From Candidatus Melainabacteria bacterium (GTDB lineage: Bacteria; Cyanobacteriota; Vampirovibrionia; Obscuribacterales; Obscuribacteraceae): a DNA stretch of 64,000 nucleotides. Shown in pieces: positions 24,993 through 34,287 of this stretch. Numbering within the stretch: the stretch's first letter is position 1; each line of letters starts with the position of its first letter. A program made the position numbers and the translations under genes. The notes beneath the pieces are model-generated. The model searched no databases. It worked only from the letters and a program-made list of their open reading frames with translations, and was not told the DNA's origin. The stretch lies in the NCBI GenBank assembly GCA_016716405.1, contig JADJWK010000001.1:2418001-2482000 (forward strand), in the 5' to 3' direction.

Positions 24993-26044
24993 GATTCTCT
25001 CCCCGCAAGCGGCGCCAGCTCGGGCGGCTCGCCGATCCAGCTGGTCTCTTGAGTGAGGGCGAAAATAATGTCGCCGGCTGACTCCGGAATGTCCATGCGA
25101 ACGAAGTCCTTGCTGGTGGTGACGATCAGATCGGCGCCCTTCTCCTTCCTGAGCTTCAGGATATGGTCGATATCTTTGCTGTCGAACCAGTAATGGTCGC
25201 AATATTCCGCACTGTCAGCGATCTCGGCGCCGAGCTCGATGAGGGTGGTCCGGAATGATTCGGGACGGGCGATGCCCGAGACGCAGATCACTTTTTTGCC
25301 GGAAAGCGCCTCGAGTGGCTGCTCTCCGGAACTTCCGGAGAGCCCGGCGGGCAGGAATCGGGCGGAGCTCAGCCGCGCTTGCGGTGCTATGGCCGCGATC
25401 GAGGCCTCGATCCTGTTCAGGCGATCGATATCCGGCTCCCCGGGAACTTTGGTTATGACGATATCGCTAGCCCTTCTCATCCCGGACAGAGGCTCGCGAA
25501 GCCGTCCTGCAGGCAGCACCCATTCCTGCTCGAGGTCGTCGTTGTAGTCCACCAGCAAGATGTCCAGATCGCGCTCGAGCTGAATATGCTGGAAGCCGTC
25601 ATCGAGCACGAGGACGTTGCAGCCCAGTTGTTTCACGGCGACACAACTGCTTTCTTTTCTCGATGAGCACGATATCACCGCCGCCCCCGGCACCGCCTGC
25701 GCCATCATGAACGGCTCGTCTCCGGACAGCCTGCAGTCTGCCAGTATGCTCTTGCCGTCGCTGACCACCACCAGTGGCTCTCGGGATTGACGTTTGTAGC
25801 CGCGGCTCAGGATGGCGGGTTTGAGCCCGAGTGCGATAAGCCGGCGGGCGATGTCGATGGTGAGAGGTGTCTTGCCTGTGCCACCGACTGTGATATTGCC
25901 GATGCTGACCACCGGCGCCGGCGCCCGGGTCGAGGACATGATGCCGCGCGAATAGGCTTCCAGGCGCACCACCGAGCCCAGACCGTAGCAGTATGATGCC
26001 GGTTTCAACAGGGTACGGGCCAGCTGGCTTTGAGGCAGGTTCAT
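24989..26044 (-). CDS. lpxK: Tetraacyldisaccharide 4'-kinase (lipid A synthesis)
   Basis: 351 residues from ATG 26044 (ATGA overlap with waaA at 26041-26044). Short N-terminal membrane-associated segment, Walker A-like GNITVGGTGKTPLTIDIARR (about residues 45-64), GYKRQSREPLVVVSDG, the base-binding DDGFQHIQLERDLDILL and TTSKDFVRMDIP toward the C-terminus. It phosphorylates the lipid A precursor at the inner membrane. With waaA it proves an LPS-type outer membrane. Slight length and loop differences from E. coli only. Confidence 0.95.
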   Translation of the reverse strand: MNLPQSQLARTLLKPASYCYGLGSVVRLEAYSRGIMSSTRAPAPVVSIGNITVGGTGKTPLTIDIARRLIALGLKPAILSRGYKRQSREPLVVVSDGKSILADCRLSGDEPFMMAQAVPGAAVISCSSRKESSCVAVKQLGCNVLVLDDGFQHIQLERDLDILLVDYNDDLEQEWVLPAGRLREPLSGMRRASDIVITKVPGEPDIDRLNRIEASIAAIAPQARLSSARFLPAGLSGSSGEQPLEALSGKKVICVSGIARPESFRTTLIELGAEIADSAEYCDHYWFDSKDIDHILKLRKEKGADLIVTTSKDFVRMDIPESAGDIIFALTQETSWIGEPPELAPLAGRES

Positions 26045-27444
26045 TTGCTTTTGCGAGCCGCGAGGGGTCTGGGCTCGGCGGCGCCTCGGTTTTGAAGATG
26101 CGTGTCGATCAGTCTCAATGCCCGATCCACTGCGCCCTGGTTCTCTTTCAGCCAGGCGGCGCCCAGGCTGCCGATGGCGGCGCGCTTCTCCTCGTCCGAA
26201 TACAGCGAGATCAGGGTTTTCTCGAGCTCGGCGCCGTTCTGGCATACCAGGAGGGCACCGCGGTCGGTGAGACTCTGGGCGATATCGCGGGTCTTGCTGA
26301 GACCGGGTCCGCAGCAAACTGGAACCGAATAGGCGTACGGCTCGGCGACGTTATGACCGCCTACCGGCACGAAAGTGCCGCCCACGAAAGCCGCCGAGGC
26401 CAGGCAGTAGTAACGTCCGAGCTGTCCGAGCCCGTCGAGGAGATAGACTTCACCCGCCTCCTTGTCGCGGCTGAATCTCTCGTCCTTCGAAAATCGCTTT
26501 ACCGAAAGACCCCTGCTCTCGATGATAGAGGCGGCGCGCTCGAATCGCTCGGGGTGTCTCGGCGCAATGATCAAGCGCACTGTCCTCTTGCCCGAACCGG
26601 CAGAGGCGGCAAGCTCAGAGAGAGCCCGGCAGGCGTCGAGGACCAGGGACTCCTCGCTTTCATGGGTGGAGCCTGCCACGACCACGAAGTCATCGGGTGT
26701 CAATCCGATCTGTTCGCGGAGCGCATCGATCTCTGCCGGGGCGATAGGTGTCAGACCGTCCATCTTGATATTGCCGATCACCGAGATGGCTCCGGGGTGC
26801 GCGCCAAGAGCCGTGAAACGCTCGCGCTCACTATCGGATTGCGCACCAATGGCGGTGAACGATTCGAAGACCCGCCGGAAGAAGTATCCGACCCGGCTGT
26901 AGCGCTCGAAGGAGCGCGGCGAGATCCTGGCGTTGATCGCAATCACCGGAATGTTTTTCGCCCGGCACCGCGAGACGAACGCCGGCCAGATCTCTGTCTC
27001 GATTGTTACGAAACATCGAGGAGCTATGGCATTCAACCAGGGCTCGAAACAGAAAGAGAGATCGAAGGGGAAATAGAAACAGGCATCGGCCAGATTCGCA
27101 CCGACAGCCTTTTCCCTGGCCAGGCTCTGGCCAGTGGCGGTGGTTGTCGAGACCACCAGCGGAACGTCCGGATGGGTCTCTTTCAATTTCCTGAGCAGCG
27201 GCAGGGCAGCATTGAACTCACCTACCGAGACAGCGTGTATCCATATGCAGTCCTTGATGCAGTCCTTGAAATTCCGCTCCGCGATCTCCCGGGGAACCGC
27301 GCCGAACTTCTGGAGCAGTCCCGGTCTCACTTTCTTTTTGAGGAGGAGTACCGGTCCGGCGACGAAGAGCGCGAGGGCTAGAATGAGCTGGTAGGCAATG
27401 ATCAAGAGAGCGTGGCACCTCTGAGCGAGCTGGCCGGATGTCAT
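26041..27444 (-). CDS. waaA: 3-deoxy-D-manno-octulosonic acid (Kdo) transferase
   Basis: 467 residues. An N-terminal membrane anchor (about residues 10-35) precedes the GT-B transferase: IHAVSVGEFNAALPLLRKL, VVSTTTATGQSLA, VTIETEIWPAFV, INARISPRSFERY, VAGSTHESEESLV, IIAPRHPERF and FVGGTFVPVGGHNVAEP. All are typical WaaA blocks. It attaches Kdo to lipid IVA. It is longer than the usual ~425 residues. It starts two bases after priA ends on the same strand. Confidence 0.95.
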   Translation of the reverse strand: MTSGQLAQRCHALLIIAYQLILALALFVAGPVLLLKKKVRPGLLQKFGAVPREIAERNFKDCIKDCIWIHAVSVGEFNAALPLLRKLKETHPDVPLVVSTTTATGQSLAREKAVGANLADACFYFPFDLSFCFEPWLNAIAPRCFVTIETEIWPAFVSRCRAKNIPVIAINARISPRSFERYSRVGYFFRRVFESFTAIGAQSDSERERFTALGAHPGAISVIGNIKMDGLTPIAPAEIDALREQIGLTPDDFVVVAGSTHESEESLVLDACRALSELAASAGSGKRTVRLIIAPRHPERFERAASIIESRGLSVKRFSKDERFSRDKEAGEVYLLDGLGQLGRYYCLASAAFVGGTFVPVGGHNVAEPYAYSVPVCCGPGLSKTRDIAQSLTDRGALLVCQNGAELEKTLISLYSDEEKRAAIGSLGAAWLKENQGAVDRALRLIDTHLQNRGAAEPRPLAARKSK

Positions 27445-27445
27445 T

Positions 27446-29977
27446 CTATAACAGGTCCAGAGCGTCTACGTCAACAGCTATGCGGGTTTCCTCCTGCGGA
27501 TTGACACTTTTGAGATAGTCTATGACTGTCTGGCAGGGGGCGTCTTTGGCCAGCTTGACGAGGAGATGGTGCCTGTACTTGCCCCGGACACGCTCGATCA
27601 GGCAGGGGGCCGGCCCGAGTACTTCGGCACGGCTATCGACCAGGAGAGATTCGAGCTCGTTCTTGAGTCGAGTGCATTGGCGGTCCACCTGGTCTTGATG
27701 GAGTCCCGAAACCACTACTCTGATAATCCGGCTGTAGGGCGGGTAGGCGAAAAGCCTCCTTGTCTCGAGCTCGGTCTCGAGAAAACTATCGAAATCATGC
27801 CGGCTTGCCCAGGCGAAGAGCGGGAGCTCGGGGTTATAGGTCTGCATGATCACTTGGCCCGGACGGTCTCCCCGTCCGGCCCGGCCCGCCACCTGGCTGA
27901 GGAGCTGGAAGCCGCGCTCGCTGCTCCTGTAGTCGGGCATATTGAGGGCTGCGTCCGCGGCGAGCACGCCCACCAGGGTGACCCTTGGAATATCCAGACC
28001 TTTGGAGACCATCTGGGTGCCGATGAGAATATCGGCATCGCCGCGGACGAAACAATCCAGGACTTCTTTGAAGGCCCCCTTGCGGGCCGCCACATCACTG
28101 TCCAGCCTCACTACCCTGGCGTCGGGAAATTGCTCCCGGACGCACTCTTCGACTTTCTGGGTGCCCAGACCGAATTCCTTGATGAAGGGGCTCTTGCATT
28201 CCGGGCAGGCCTCGGTCATCGCTCTGGTGGCGCCGCAATGGTGACAGGCGAGGTGACCGCGGGCAGCGCTGTTATCCTTTTGATACTCCCGGTGATAGAC
28301 GAGGGCGACGCTGCAGTGCTTGCAGGAGACCACATGACCGCAGGCCCGGCAAAACACGTGGCTGGCATAGCCCCGCCGGTTGAGAAGCAGGATCGCCTGC
28401 TCGCTGCGAGCCATGGTCTCCTGGATGGCTTCCTTGAGAGCGATGGAGAAGATGGATTTGTTGCCGAGCTTGAGCTCCTGGCGCATGTCGACCACCTCTA
28501 CCCGGGGCATCTCCTGTCTGTGCACTCGCTCCGGCAGGCTGAGAATGCGGTTCGCGGCCCGGGCTTCGCAATAGGTGACCACATCCGGGGTGGCGCTTCC
28601 CAGAAGAACCAGGGCACCGCTCCTCCTGGCTCGCTCGATGGCTACTGTACGGGCATTGTAACGAGGGCTAGGATTGCTCTGCTTATAGCTTCCGTCGTGC
28701 TCTTCGTCGAGAATGATCAGAGCCAGATTCGGGATATTGGCCAGGCAGGCCGAGCGTGCCCCGAGCAGGACTCGCACCCTTCCGGTGCGCAGACCCTTCC
28801 ATGTATCGTAGCGCTCGCCGGCGCTTATTCCGGAATGCCAGACCGAGACGAGCTCTCCGAAGCGCTCCTTGAGCCGGCTTGCAAGCTGGGGAGTGAGACT
28901 GATTTCCGGGACGAGCAGTAGTGCCGTCCGACCTTCATCCAGAACCTTGCGGATGAGCCGGAGATAGACCTCGGTCTTGCCCGAGCCGGTTACTCCGTGA
29001 AGGAGCCACGGTGTCGGAGAAGGCGAAAGCAATTCTCTCTCGAGAATCTCCAGGCAGGCGCTCTGGTGGGGGGTGAGAGAGGGAGGCACGCTGCTGCTTG
29101 TCTCCAGGCTCAAACTGGCCAGGGGATCGCGGAAGAGCTCTCTTTCCTCGAGCCGGACTACGCCGCTCTGCTCCAGGCGCCGCACCGTCTGATGGGTGGT
29201 GCCGGCGCTCTTCAAGAGGAGAGTGAGGGGCATCTCTCCCTGATTCTCTTCAAGAAGAGCGACTATTTCTTTCTGTCTCTTGCTTTCCGGTTGCCGGCCG
29301 GTGAGGGCCACCTGGGTCGTATAGCGAGTGCTCGCTCTGGTCCCTGACTCGGTGGCAATCTCCAGCAGCCCTTCCTGCTTGAGCGCATTGAGGAGTCGAT
29401 AGAATTCGCTCTGGCTCTGGCGGCTCCGGCTGGTGAAACGCCGGCGAAGAGACTGCAGGCTGAGGCTGCTACCGCCTGCGCCGCGCAGAATGTCCAGGAG
29501 CATGGCTCGTGATCGGTCGGAGCCGATTTCCGGAGCCGATCTCTCAGTCAGGCTGTTCGTGAGGCGGACGGAGCGTTTGAGCCGGGGCAGGACGCAGGAG
29601 GGAAGCGCTGCCTGGACGACATCGGAAAGGTGCGAGCAGGTGGACTCGGCGAGCCAGCGCAGAAAATCGACATAGTCCCTGTCGAACAGCGGATCGGGAT
29701 CGACCACTTCCGCCACAGGCTTGATGAGCTTGAGTCCTGGCGGTCGTTCCCGGTCGATCGAGACGACATAGCCGCCCACCAGATTGCGGTGACCGAAGGG
29801 GACCAGGACCTGGCTGCCCACGAAAATCTCGTCAGTGAGCTCCGGCGGCACGGAATAAGAGAAAAGCCTGTCACGCAGCTCTTTGACCTCCAGGTCGAGA
29901 GCAACGGCGGCATAGAGCGGCTCCACTTCAAGCAGACTCCTTTTGACGCCAGTATAGTGCCTGGCGGTCTCCGGCAC
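27446..29977 (-). CDS. priA: Primosomal replication-restart helicase PriA
   Basis: 843 residues. N-terminal 3'-DNA-binding region (VPFGHRNLVGGYV), a winged-helix part with HQTVRRLEQSGVV, helicase Walker A LLHGVTGSGKTEVYLRL, DEEH box ILDEEHDGSYKQ, and the Cys-rich zinc insert (CRACGHVVSCKHC, CHHCGATRAMTEACPECKS). Motif V/VI: GTQMVSKGLDIPRVTLVGVLAAD and SQVAGRAGRGDRPG. PriA restarts stalled forks. It heads the run that continues into waaA, lpxK and the glycosyltransferase. The start at 29977 is the first plausible one but its ribosome site is weak. Confidence 0.95.
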   Translation of the reverse strand: MPETARHYTGVKRSLLEVEPLYAAVALDLEVKELRDRLFSYSVPPELTDEIFVGSQVLVPFGHRNLVGGYVVSIDRERPPGLKLIKPVAEVVDPDPLFDRDYVDFLRWLAESTCSHLSDVVQAALPSCVLPRLKRSVRLTNSLTERSAPEIGSDRSRAMLLDILRGAGGSSLSLQSLRRRFTSRSRQSQSEFYRLLNALKQEGLLEIATESGTRASTRYTTQVALTGRQPESKRQKEIVALLEENQGEMPLTLLLKSAGTTHQTVRRLEQSGVVRLEERELFRDPLASLSLETSSSVPPSLTPHQSACLEILERELLSPSPTPWLLHGVTGSGKTEVYLRLIRKVLDEGRTALLLVPEISLTPQLASRLKERFGELVSVWHSGISAGERYDTWKGLRTGRVRVLLGARSACLANIPNLALIILDEEHDGSYKQSNPSPRYNARTVAIERARRSGALVLLGSATPDVVTYCEARAANRILSLPERVHRQEMPRVEVVDMRQELKLGNKSIFSIALKEAIQETMARSEQAILLLNRRGYASHVFCRACGHVVSCKHCSVALVYHREYQKDNSAARGHLACHHCGATRAMTEACPECKSPFIKEFGLGTQKVEECVREQFPDARVVRLDSDVAARKGAFKEVLDCFVRGDADILIGTQMVSKGLDIPRVTLVGVLAADAALNMPDYRSSERGFQLLSQVAGRAGRGDRPGQVIMQTYNPELPLFAWASRHDFDSFLETELETRRLFAYPPYSRIIRVVVSGLHQDQVDRQCTRLKNELESLLVDSRAEVLGPAPCLIERVRGKYRHHLLVKLAKDAPCQTVIDYLKSVNPQEETRIAVDVDALDLL

Positions 29978-30121
29978 GGCGGATAAAATCCCCGACGCAA
30001 GCGATGATTAGACTACTTTTCACCGGCGTATATCTTTCCGGGGTCGAATCCGCTATGCGCTGGAGCTGTATCAGCCGTCTCTATTCAGGACGACCCGGAC
30101 GGCGAAAAAGTTCGATGCCCA

Positions 30122-30619
30122 CTAAGAGAAACCAATCACATATTTCTCCCAGACCGAGTCACCGTTCGCGGTGTGCTTGGAGATCTCGAAGAGGACATGG
30201 GAGAAAGGCCGGCGCGGCTGGGCATTGAGTCTCATGCCTGCTTCCCGGGGCGTGCGGTCGCCTTTCTTGACATTGCATTTGAGGCAGGCCGCCGTGACGT
30301 TGTCCCAGGTGTCCACGCCTCCGCGGGAGCGCGGCACAATATGGTCGATAGTCAGGTCATGCCGCCTGATCCCGCAATACTGGCAGGTGTAATTGTCGCG
30401 GTGGAGAATGTTGCGCCTGGAGAGGCTTATCTCTTTATAGGGGATCTTCACATAATGCCTGAGCCTGATCACGATGGGCATGGGAGTGTCGGCATAGATA
30501 AGATGACCCTGGTGCTCGATCTGCTCGGCTTTGCCCTTGAGAAGCAGCACCACGGCTCTCCGCCAGGTACAAATGTTAAGCGGTTCGTATGAAGCGTTCA
30601 GTACTAAAACCTTGGACAA
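30122..30619 (-). CDS. HNH endonuclease
   Basis: 165 residues. The C-terminal half is a treble-clef HNH nuclease: CQYCGIR, IDHIVPRSRGGVDTWDN and ACLKCNVKKGDRTP, with both CxxC pairs and the catalytic DH...N present. The first 70 residues (VLNASYEPLNICTWRRAVVLL) are the family's usual N-terminus. Orthologues are widespread in Cyanobacteria and Actinobacteria; their cellular role is not established. A promoter lies 56 bases upstream on the minus strand. It stands alone between priA and the ribosomal run. Confidence 0.9.
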   Translation of the reverse strand: MSKVLVLNASYEPLNICTWRRAVVLLLKGKAEQIEHQGHLIYADTPMPIVIRLRHYVKIPYKEISLSRRNILHRDNYTCQYCGIRRHDLTIDHIVPRSRGGVDTWDNVTAACLKCNVKKGDRTPREAGMRLNAQPRRPFSHVLFEISKHTANGDSVWEKYVIGFS

Positions 30620-30674
30620 TTTGTACCTTCACCGTAGTCTAAGCGTGGATATTAGCGAGGATTCACGTTGTATT

Positions 30675-30704
30675 ATTATAACGATCAGCAGAGGAAGTTG
30701 TCTA
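30675..30704 (-). promoter_or_regulatory. Putative promoter for the HNH gene
   Basis: On the minus strand TAGACA (30704-30699), an 18-base spacer and the consensus TATAAT (30680-30675). Transcription would start near 30668, giving a leader of about 50 bases. Confidence 0.5.
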
Positions 30705-30728
30705 GAAAGACGCTTCTGATGAGGCTTG

Positions 30729-30737
30729 TGGTAAAAT
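30729..30737 (+). promoter_or_regulatory. Extended -10 element upstream of rpsB
   Basis: TGGTAAAAT (TGn + TAAAAT) with no clear -35, giving a leader of about 210 bases before rpsB. The leader (30744-30955) has GC-rich potential stems, including CGTCGTCGCGGCGG near 30784-30797; no known S2 leader motif could be recognised. The remainder of the gap 30620-30955 holds only this and the HNH promoter. Confidence 0.35.
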
Positions 30738-30955
30738 AGCCGGATTGTCCGGTAGGCTCCCTTAGAGGTCCCTGCGTCGCGTCCCGTCGTCGCGGCGGCA
30801 AGTATGTTAAGTGCGTGCTTAATAGGGGCTATCGGATATAGTGCGTTCAGTGATAGGTTTGTCCGTTACCCGGGCGCTTATTCGGAAGCGCTCCAGGCAG
30901 CCACACACGAGAGATACCAAGAATGTTCTGTACAACAGAGGAGTTAAGGAAAACC

Positions 30956-31888
30956 TTGCCAGAAGCATCCATGAGACAACTGTTGGAAGCAGGTGTCCAC
31001 TTCGGTCACCAGACCCGCCGTTGGAACCCGAAAATGAGACCGTACATCTACGGCGAACGGAACGGCATCTACATTATTGATCTGGAGCAAACCAGTCGCG
31101 CCCTGGACAAGGCCTGTGACTTCCTCCGGAAAGCTGCCTCGGAGCGCAAGAATGTCGTCTTCGTCGGTACGAAGAAGCAAGCCGCCGACATCGTGCAGGA
31201 AGAAGCCACCCGCTGTGGGGCTTATTTCGTGAACCGCCGCTGGCTCGGCGGCATGCTGACCAACTTCGAGACCATCCGTCTTCGAATCAACCGCCTCAAA
31301 GAGCTCGAAGAAATGAGAGAGAACGGCGATCTCTATCGCCGTGGCAAGAAAGAGCAGGCCATGCTCAATCGCGAATTCACCAAGCTGGACAAGTCCCTGG
31401 GTGGTATCAAGACCATGCGCGGCCGTCCCGAGGTGCTCTTCATCATCGATCAGAGAAGAGAGTTGATCGCCGTAGCGGAGGCGGTCAAGAGCCGCATCGC
31501 CACCGTCGCCATAGTCGATACCAATTGCGACCCGGACGGCATCTCTTATGTGATTCCGGGCAACGACGACTCCATCCGCTCCATTCGCCTGATCACCAGC
31601 AAGCTTGCCGACGCCATCCTGGAAGGACGCATGGGCAGCGGCCAGAGCGAAGTCGAGACCGCCGAGATCGAAGCGGCTCCTCCCGCTACTGACGAGGATC
31701 TCGAGCTGGACGCCGGGGCTGATCTCGATCAGGACTCCGAGCCGGATGCCGAGCCCGATTCTGATGCCGGTTCTGAAGCCGATCAGGAAATGGCCGCCAG
31801 CCTCGTGGGCGCCTCCAAAAATGGTGCTGCTCCCGACCAGGCTACCGAGGAGGGCAGCGAGGTAGCTGCCGAGGGTGAGAGTTCCTAA
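30956..31888 (+). CDS. rpsB: 30S ribosomal protein uS2 with acidic C-terminal tail
   Basis: 310 residues from TTG at 30956, chosen because AAGGA lies five bases upstream and the product then starts (M)PEASMRQLLEAGVHFGHQTRRW, matching the normal uS2 N-terminus; ATG 30923 would add 11 foreign residues. Standard blocks FVGTKKQAADIVQEEA, RWLGGMLTNFETI and VIPGNDDSIRSI are present. The last ~90 residues are a disordered Asp/Glu/Ala tail not needed for the S2 fold. First gene of the rpsB-tsf-pyrH-frr order common to bacteria. Confidence 0.95.
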   Translation: MPEASMRQLLEAGVHFGHQTRRWNPKMRPYIYGERNGIYIIDLEQTSRALDKACDFLRKAASERKNVVFVGTKKQAADIVQEEATRCGAYFVNRRWLGGMLTNFETIRLRINRLKELEEMRENGDLYRRGKKEQAMLNREFTKLDKSLGGIKTMRGRPEVLFIIDQRRELIAVAEAVKSRIATVAIVDTNCDPDGISYVIPGNDDSIRSIRLITSKLADAILEGRMGSGQSEVETAEIEAAPPATDEDLELDAGADLDQDSEPDAEPDSDAGSEADQEMAASLVGASKNGAAPDQATEEGSEVAAEGESS

Positions 31889-31909
31889 ACGATTTAAAAG
31901 GGTGAGGAT

Positions 31910-32788
31910 ATGCAAATGGTACAGATAACCGCTTCGATGGTTAAAGAGTTGAGAGACAAGTCCGGAGCGGCCATGATGGATTGCAAGAAAGCGCTGGTAG
32001 AGAGCTCCGGCGATTTCGACAAGGCTTTCGAATGGCTCCGCCAGAAAGGCGTGGCCACCGCCTCCAAGAAGGCTTCCCGGGCTACCTCGGAAGGCTTGAT
32101 CGTCGGCAAGGTAGGTGATGACGGTAAAACTGCCGTCCTTATCGAGGTCAACTGCGAAACCGACTTCGTCGCTCGCAATGAAGAGTTCGTGGCGCTCTGC
32201 AACAAGCTCGTGGATGTCGCACTGGCCAACAAGACCAGATCCGTCGAGGATCTCATGGACGCCAGAGACGGCGGCAAGCCGGTAAGCGAGGAGATCACCG
32301 CCGCCATCGCCAAGACCGGCGAGAATATCGTGATCAAGCGTCTCGACTATCTCGAGGTCCCAGGCGAGGGAGTCATCGGTCTCTACATCCATGCCCTGGG
32401 CGGCAAGATGGGCGCGCTGCTCGAGCTGACCGCCGACAAGAAGCCCGAGCTGGAAGCTGCTTCGACCATCGCCCGCGAGCTGGCCATGCACATCGTCTCC
32501 ACCAAGCCGCAATACCTGAACAAGGAAGACGTGCCGAAGGAGATTATCGAGGAAGAGCATCGCATCGAGTCGGGCAAAGCCGATCTGGCCAACAAGCCCG
32601 CTGAGATAAAAGAGAAGATCATCGCCGGTCGCGTGGACAAGATCCTGGCTGAGCGCTGCCTCTCCGAGCAGCCTTTCGTGAAGGATCCTTCAGCCACGGT
32701 CTCCAAGCACCTGGAGAGCAAAGGCAAAGAGCTGGGAGCCAAGCTCTCTCCGGCGCGCTTCGCGCTCTTCATCCTTGGTGACGCCTGA
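31910..32788 (+). CDS. tsf: Translation elongation factor Ts
   Basis: 292 residues. N-terminal UBA-like domain with VKELRDKSGAAMMDCKKALVE, then the nucleotide-exchange core NCETDFVARNEEF. C-terminal core with EQPFVKDPSATVSKHL. EF-Ts recycles EF-Tu-GDP to EF-Tu-GTP. It follows rpsB by 21 bases with a GGGTGAGG-type ribosome site. A hairpin follows it at 32818-32855. Confidence 0.97.
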   Translation: MQMVQITASMVKELRDKSGAAMMDCKKALVESSGDFDKAFEWLRQKGVATASKKASRATSEGLIVGKVGDDGKTAVLIEVNCETDFVARNEEFVALCNKLVDVALANKTRSVEDLMDARDGGKPVSEEITAAIAKTGENIVIKRLDYLEVPGEGVIGLYIHALGGKMGALLELTADKKPELEAASTIARELAMHIVSTKPQYLNKEDVPKEIIEEEHRIESGKADLANKPAEIKEKIIAGRVDKILAERCLSEQPFVKDPSATVSKHLESKGKELGAKLSPARFALFILGDA

Positions 32789-32817
32789 GGCTCAACCCTC
32801 GACAAAAGATACACCCG

Positions 32818-32855
32818 GAGGGGCTGGTTTCTCTTTCATGAGTGCCAGCCCCCTC
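32818..32855 (+). terminator. Terminator-like hairpin after tsf
   Basis: GAGGGGCTGG (32818-32827) pairs with CCAGCCCCCTC (32845-32855) apart from one extra C, giving a strong stem with a 17-base loop, followed by TCGTTCTT. The U-tract is imperfect, so it may terminate only part of the transcripts between tsf and pyrH. Confidence 0.5.
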
Positions 32856-32969
32856 TCGTTCTTGACAGGGTAACAATTTACCAGCATGAGATTTGGACCC
32901 TATCAGGTCCCGTCGCCCAGGTTGTATGATCTCAAGGTTTGCGAAAGAGTCGAGATCCGATCCCCTCTT

Positions 32970-33707
32970 ATGCCAGAAACCCAGTATCGTCGAATCCTTT
33001 TGAAATTGAGCGGAGAGGCCCTGCAGGGCTCCCAGGGCTTCGGTATCGACCCTGATGTGATCAATGGCATCGCCAATGAGATTCTCCAGGCGCACAAGCT
33101 CGGCGTCCAGATAGCCATCGTCGTGGGCGGCGGCAATATCTTCCGGGGTGTCCAGGGAGCCGGCTGGGGAATGGACAAGGCTGCCGCGGACTATGTCGGG
33201 ATGCTTGCCACGATCATGAACTGTCTCATTCTCCAGGAAGTGCTCAATTCGAAAGGGATTCAAACCCGCGTCCAGACGGCAATAGCCATGCCCGAAGTGG
33301 CGGAGCCGTTTATACGGCTGCGGGCGATCAGACATCTGGAGAAGGGCCGGATAGTCATCTTCGGCGGTGGTACCGGCAATCCCCATGTCACCACCGACAC
33401 CGCAGCCGCCCTGCGAGCTGCCGAAATTAAGGCAGATGTAATTTTGATGGCCAAGAATAACGTGGATGGGGTCTACAGCGATGATCCTCGCAAGAACCCT
33501 GATGCCAAGAAGATCGGTCGAATCAGTTTTGATGATTTAATCACCAGGCGTCTCGGCGTGATGGACGATGCTGCGGTCTCCATGTGCCAGCAGAACAACA
33601 TTCCTATCGTAGTATTTGATTTCGCCCAGCCGGGAAGTATTCAACAGATAGTCCTGGGGCAAAGAATTGGTACCCTTGTAGGATCACGACTAGGAGGGCA
33701 AACATGA
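32970..33707 (+). CDS. pyrH: Uridylate kinase (UMP kinase)
   Basis: 245 residues from ATG 32970, which gives the normal start YRRILLKLSGEALQG; the frame is open back to 32886 but adds a non-homologous lead. Amino-acid-kinase fold: VVGGGNIFRGVQGAGW, GRIVIFGGGTGNPHVTTDT, KNNVDGVYSDDPRKNPDAKK, and a C-terminal IVVFDFAQPGS. Makes UDP from UMP. Its stop overlaps the frr start as ATGA (33704-33707), the conserved pyrH-frr coupling. A TTGACA at 32862 lies upstream but lacks a good -10. Confidence 0.97.
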   Translation: MPETQYRRILLKLSGEALQGSQGFGIDPDVINGIANEILQAHKLGVQIAIVVGGGNIFRGVQGAGWGMDKAAADYVGMLATIMNCLILQEVLNSKGIQTRVQTAIAMPEVAEPFIRLRAIRHLEKGRIVIFGGGTGNPHVTTDTAAALRAAEIKADVILMAKNNVDGVYSDDPRKNPDAKKIGRISFDDLITRRLGVMDDAAVSMCQQNNIPIVVFDFAQPGSIQQIVLGQRIGTLVGSRLGGQT

Positions 33708-34273
33708 GCAGCACTACCAGTACCGACGAAGTCCTGTCCTCGGGCGAGGAAAGGATGCACAAGGCGGTTCAGAACCTGCACAAGGAGTTCCAGACGGTTC
33801 GTACCGGCCGCGCCAATCCGGCTCTTCTCGACCGTGTGGAAGTGGACTATTACGGCTCTCCTACCCCACTGAAGAGCCTGGCCAATATTTCCACTCCGGA
33901 CGGCCGCTCCCTGGTGATCCAGCCTTATGACAAAGGCGCCCTCAAAGAGATCGAGCAGGCTATTCATAAGGCCCAGCTCGGCCTGACTCCCAATAACGAT
34001 GGCACCATCGTCCGGATCAATATTCCGGCTCTTACCGAAGAAAGACGTAAAGAGCTCACTAAGCAGGTGAAAAAAATAGGTGAAGAATCCAAGGTGGCAG
34101 TGCGTAATGTACGCCGCGATTGCGACCAGGATCTCAAGAAATTCAAGGATCAGGGGGTTTCTGAAGACGAGTTGAAGCGCAAATTCGACGATCTTCAAAA
34201 GCTCACGGACAAGTATATAAAAGAGATAGACAAGTCGGTTTCCGACAAAGAGTCGGAGATCATGGAAATCTAG
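33704..34273 (+). CDS. frr: Ribosome recycling factor
   Basis: 189 residues, family-typical. Three-helix bundle and hinge domain: QTVRTGRANPALLDRVEVDYYG, TPLKSLANISTPDGRSL, VIQPYDKG and a C-terminal helix ending EIMEI. With EF-G it splits post-termination ribosomes. Starts four bases inside pyrH; glmS starts 14 bases after it, with GGAGGCGG as ribosome site. Confidence 0.98.
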   Translation: MSSTTSTDEVLSSGEERMHKAVQNLHKEFQTVRTGRANPALLDRVEVDYYGSPTPLKSLANISTPDGRSLVIQPYDKGALKEIEQAIHKAQLGLTPNNDGTIVRINIPALTEERRKELTKQVKKIGEESKVAVRNVRRDCDQDLKKFKDQGVSEDELKRKFDDLQKLTDKYIKEIDKSVSDKESEIMEI

Positions 34274-34287
34274 GAGGCGGTCCTTAC

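Noticed and set aside
25993..28921. Long plus-strand open frames opposite waaA and priA
   Set aside because: Antisense shadows caused by GC-rich codon bias; both opposite genes are certain.
30036..30066. tRNA-like T-loop GGTCGAATCC
   Set aside because: The T-loop lacks the conserved first T, and no matching acceptor or anticodon stem was found around it.
30944..32560. Minus-strand open frame of over 500 codons opposite rpsB and tsf
   Set aside because: Covers two certain ribosomal/translation genes on the other strand and has no recognisable motif.
32862..32890. Promoter TTGACA before pyrH
   Set aside because: The best -10 at 17-18 bases matches only three of six positions, so it was noted but not called.
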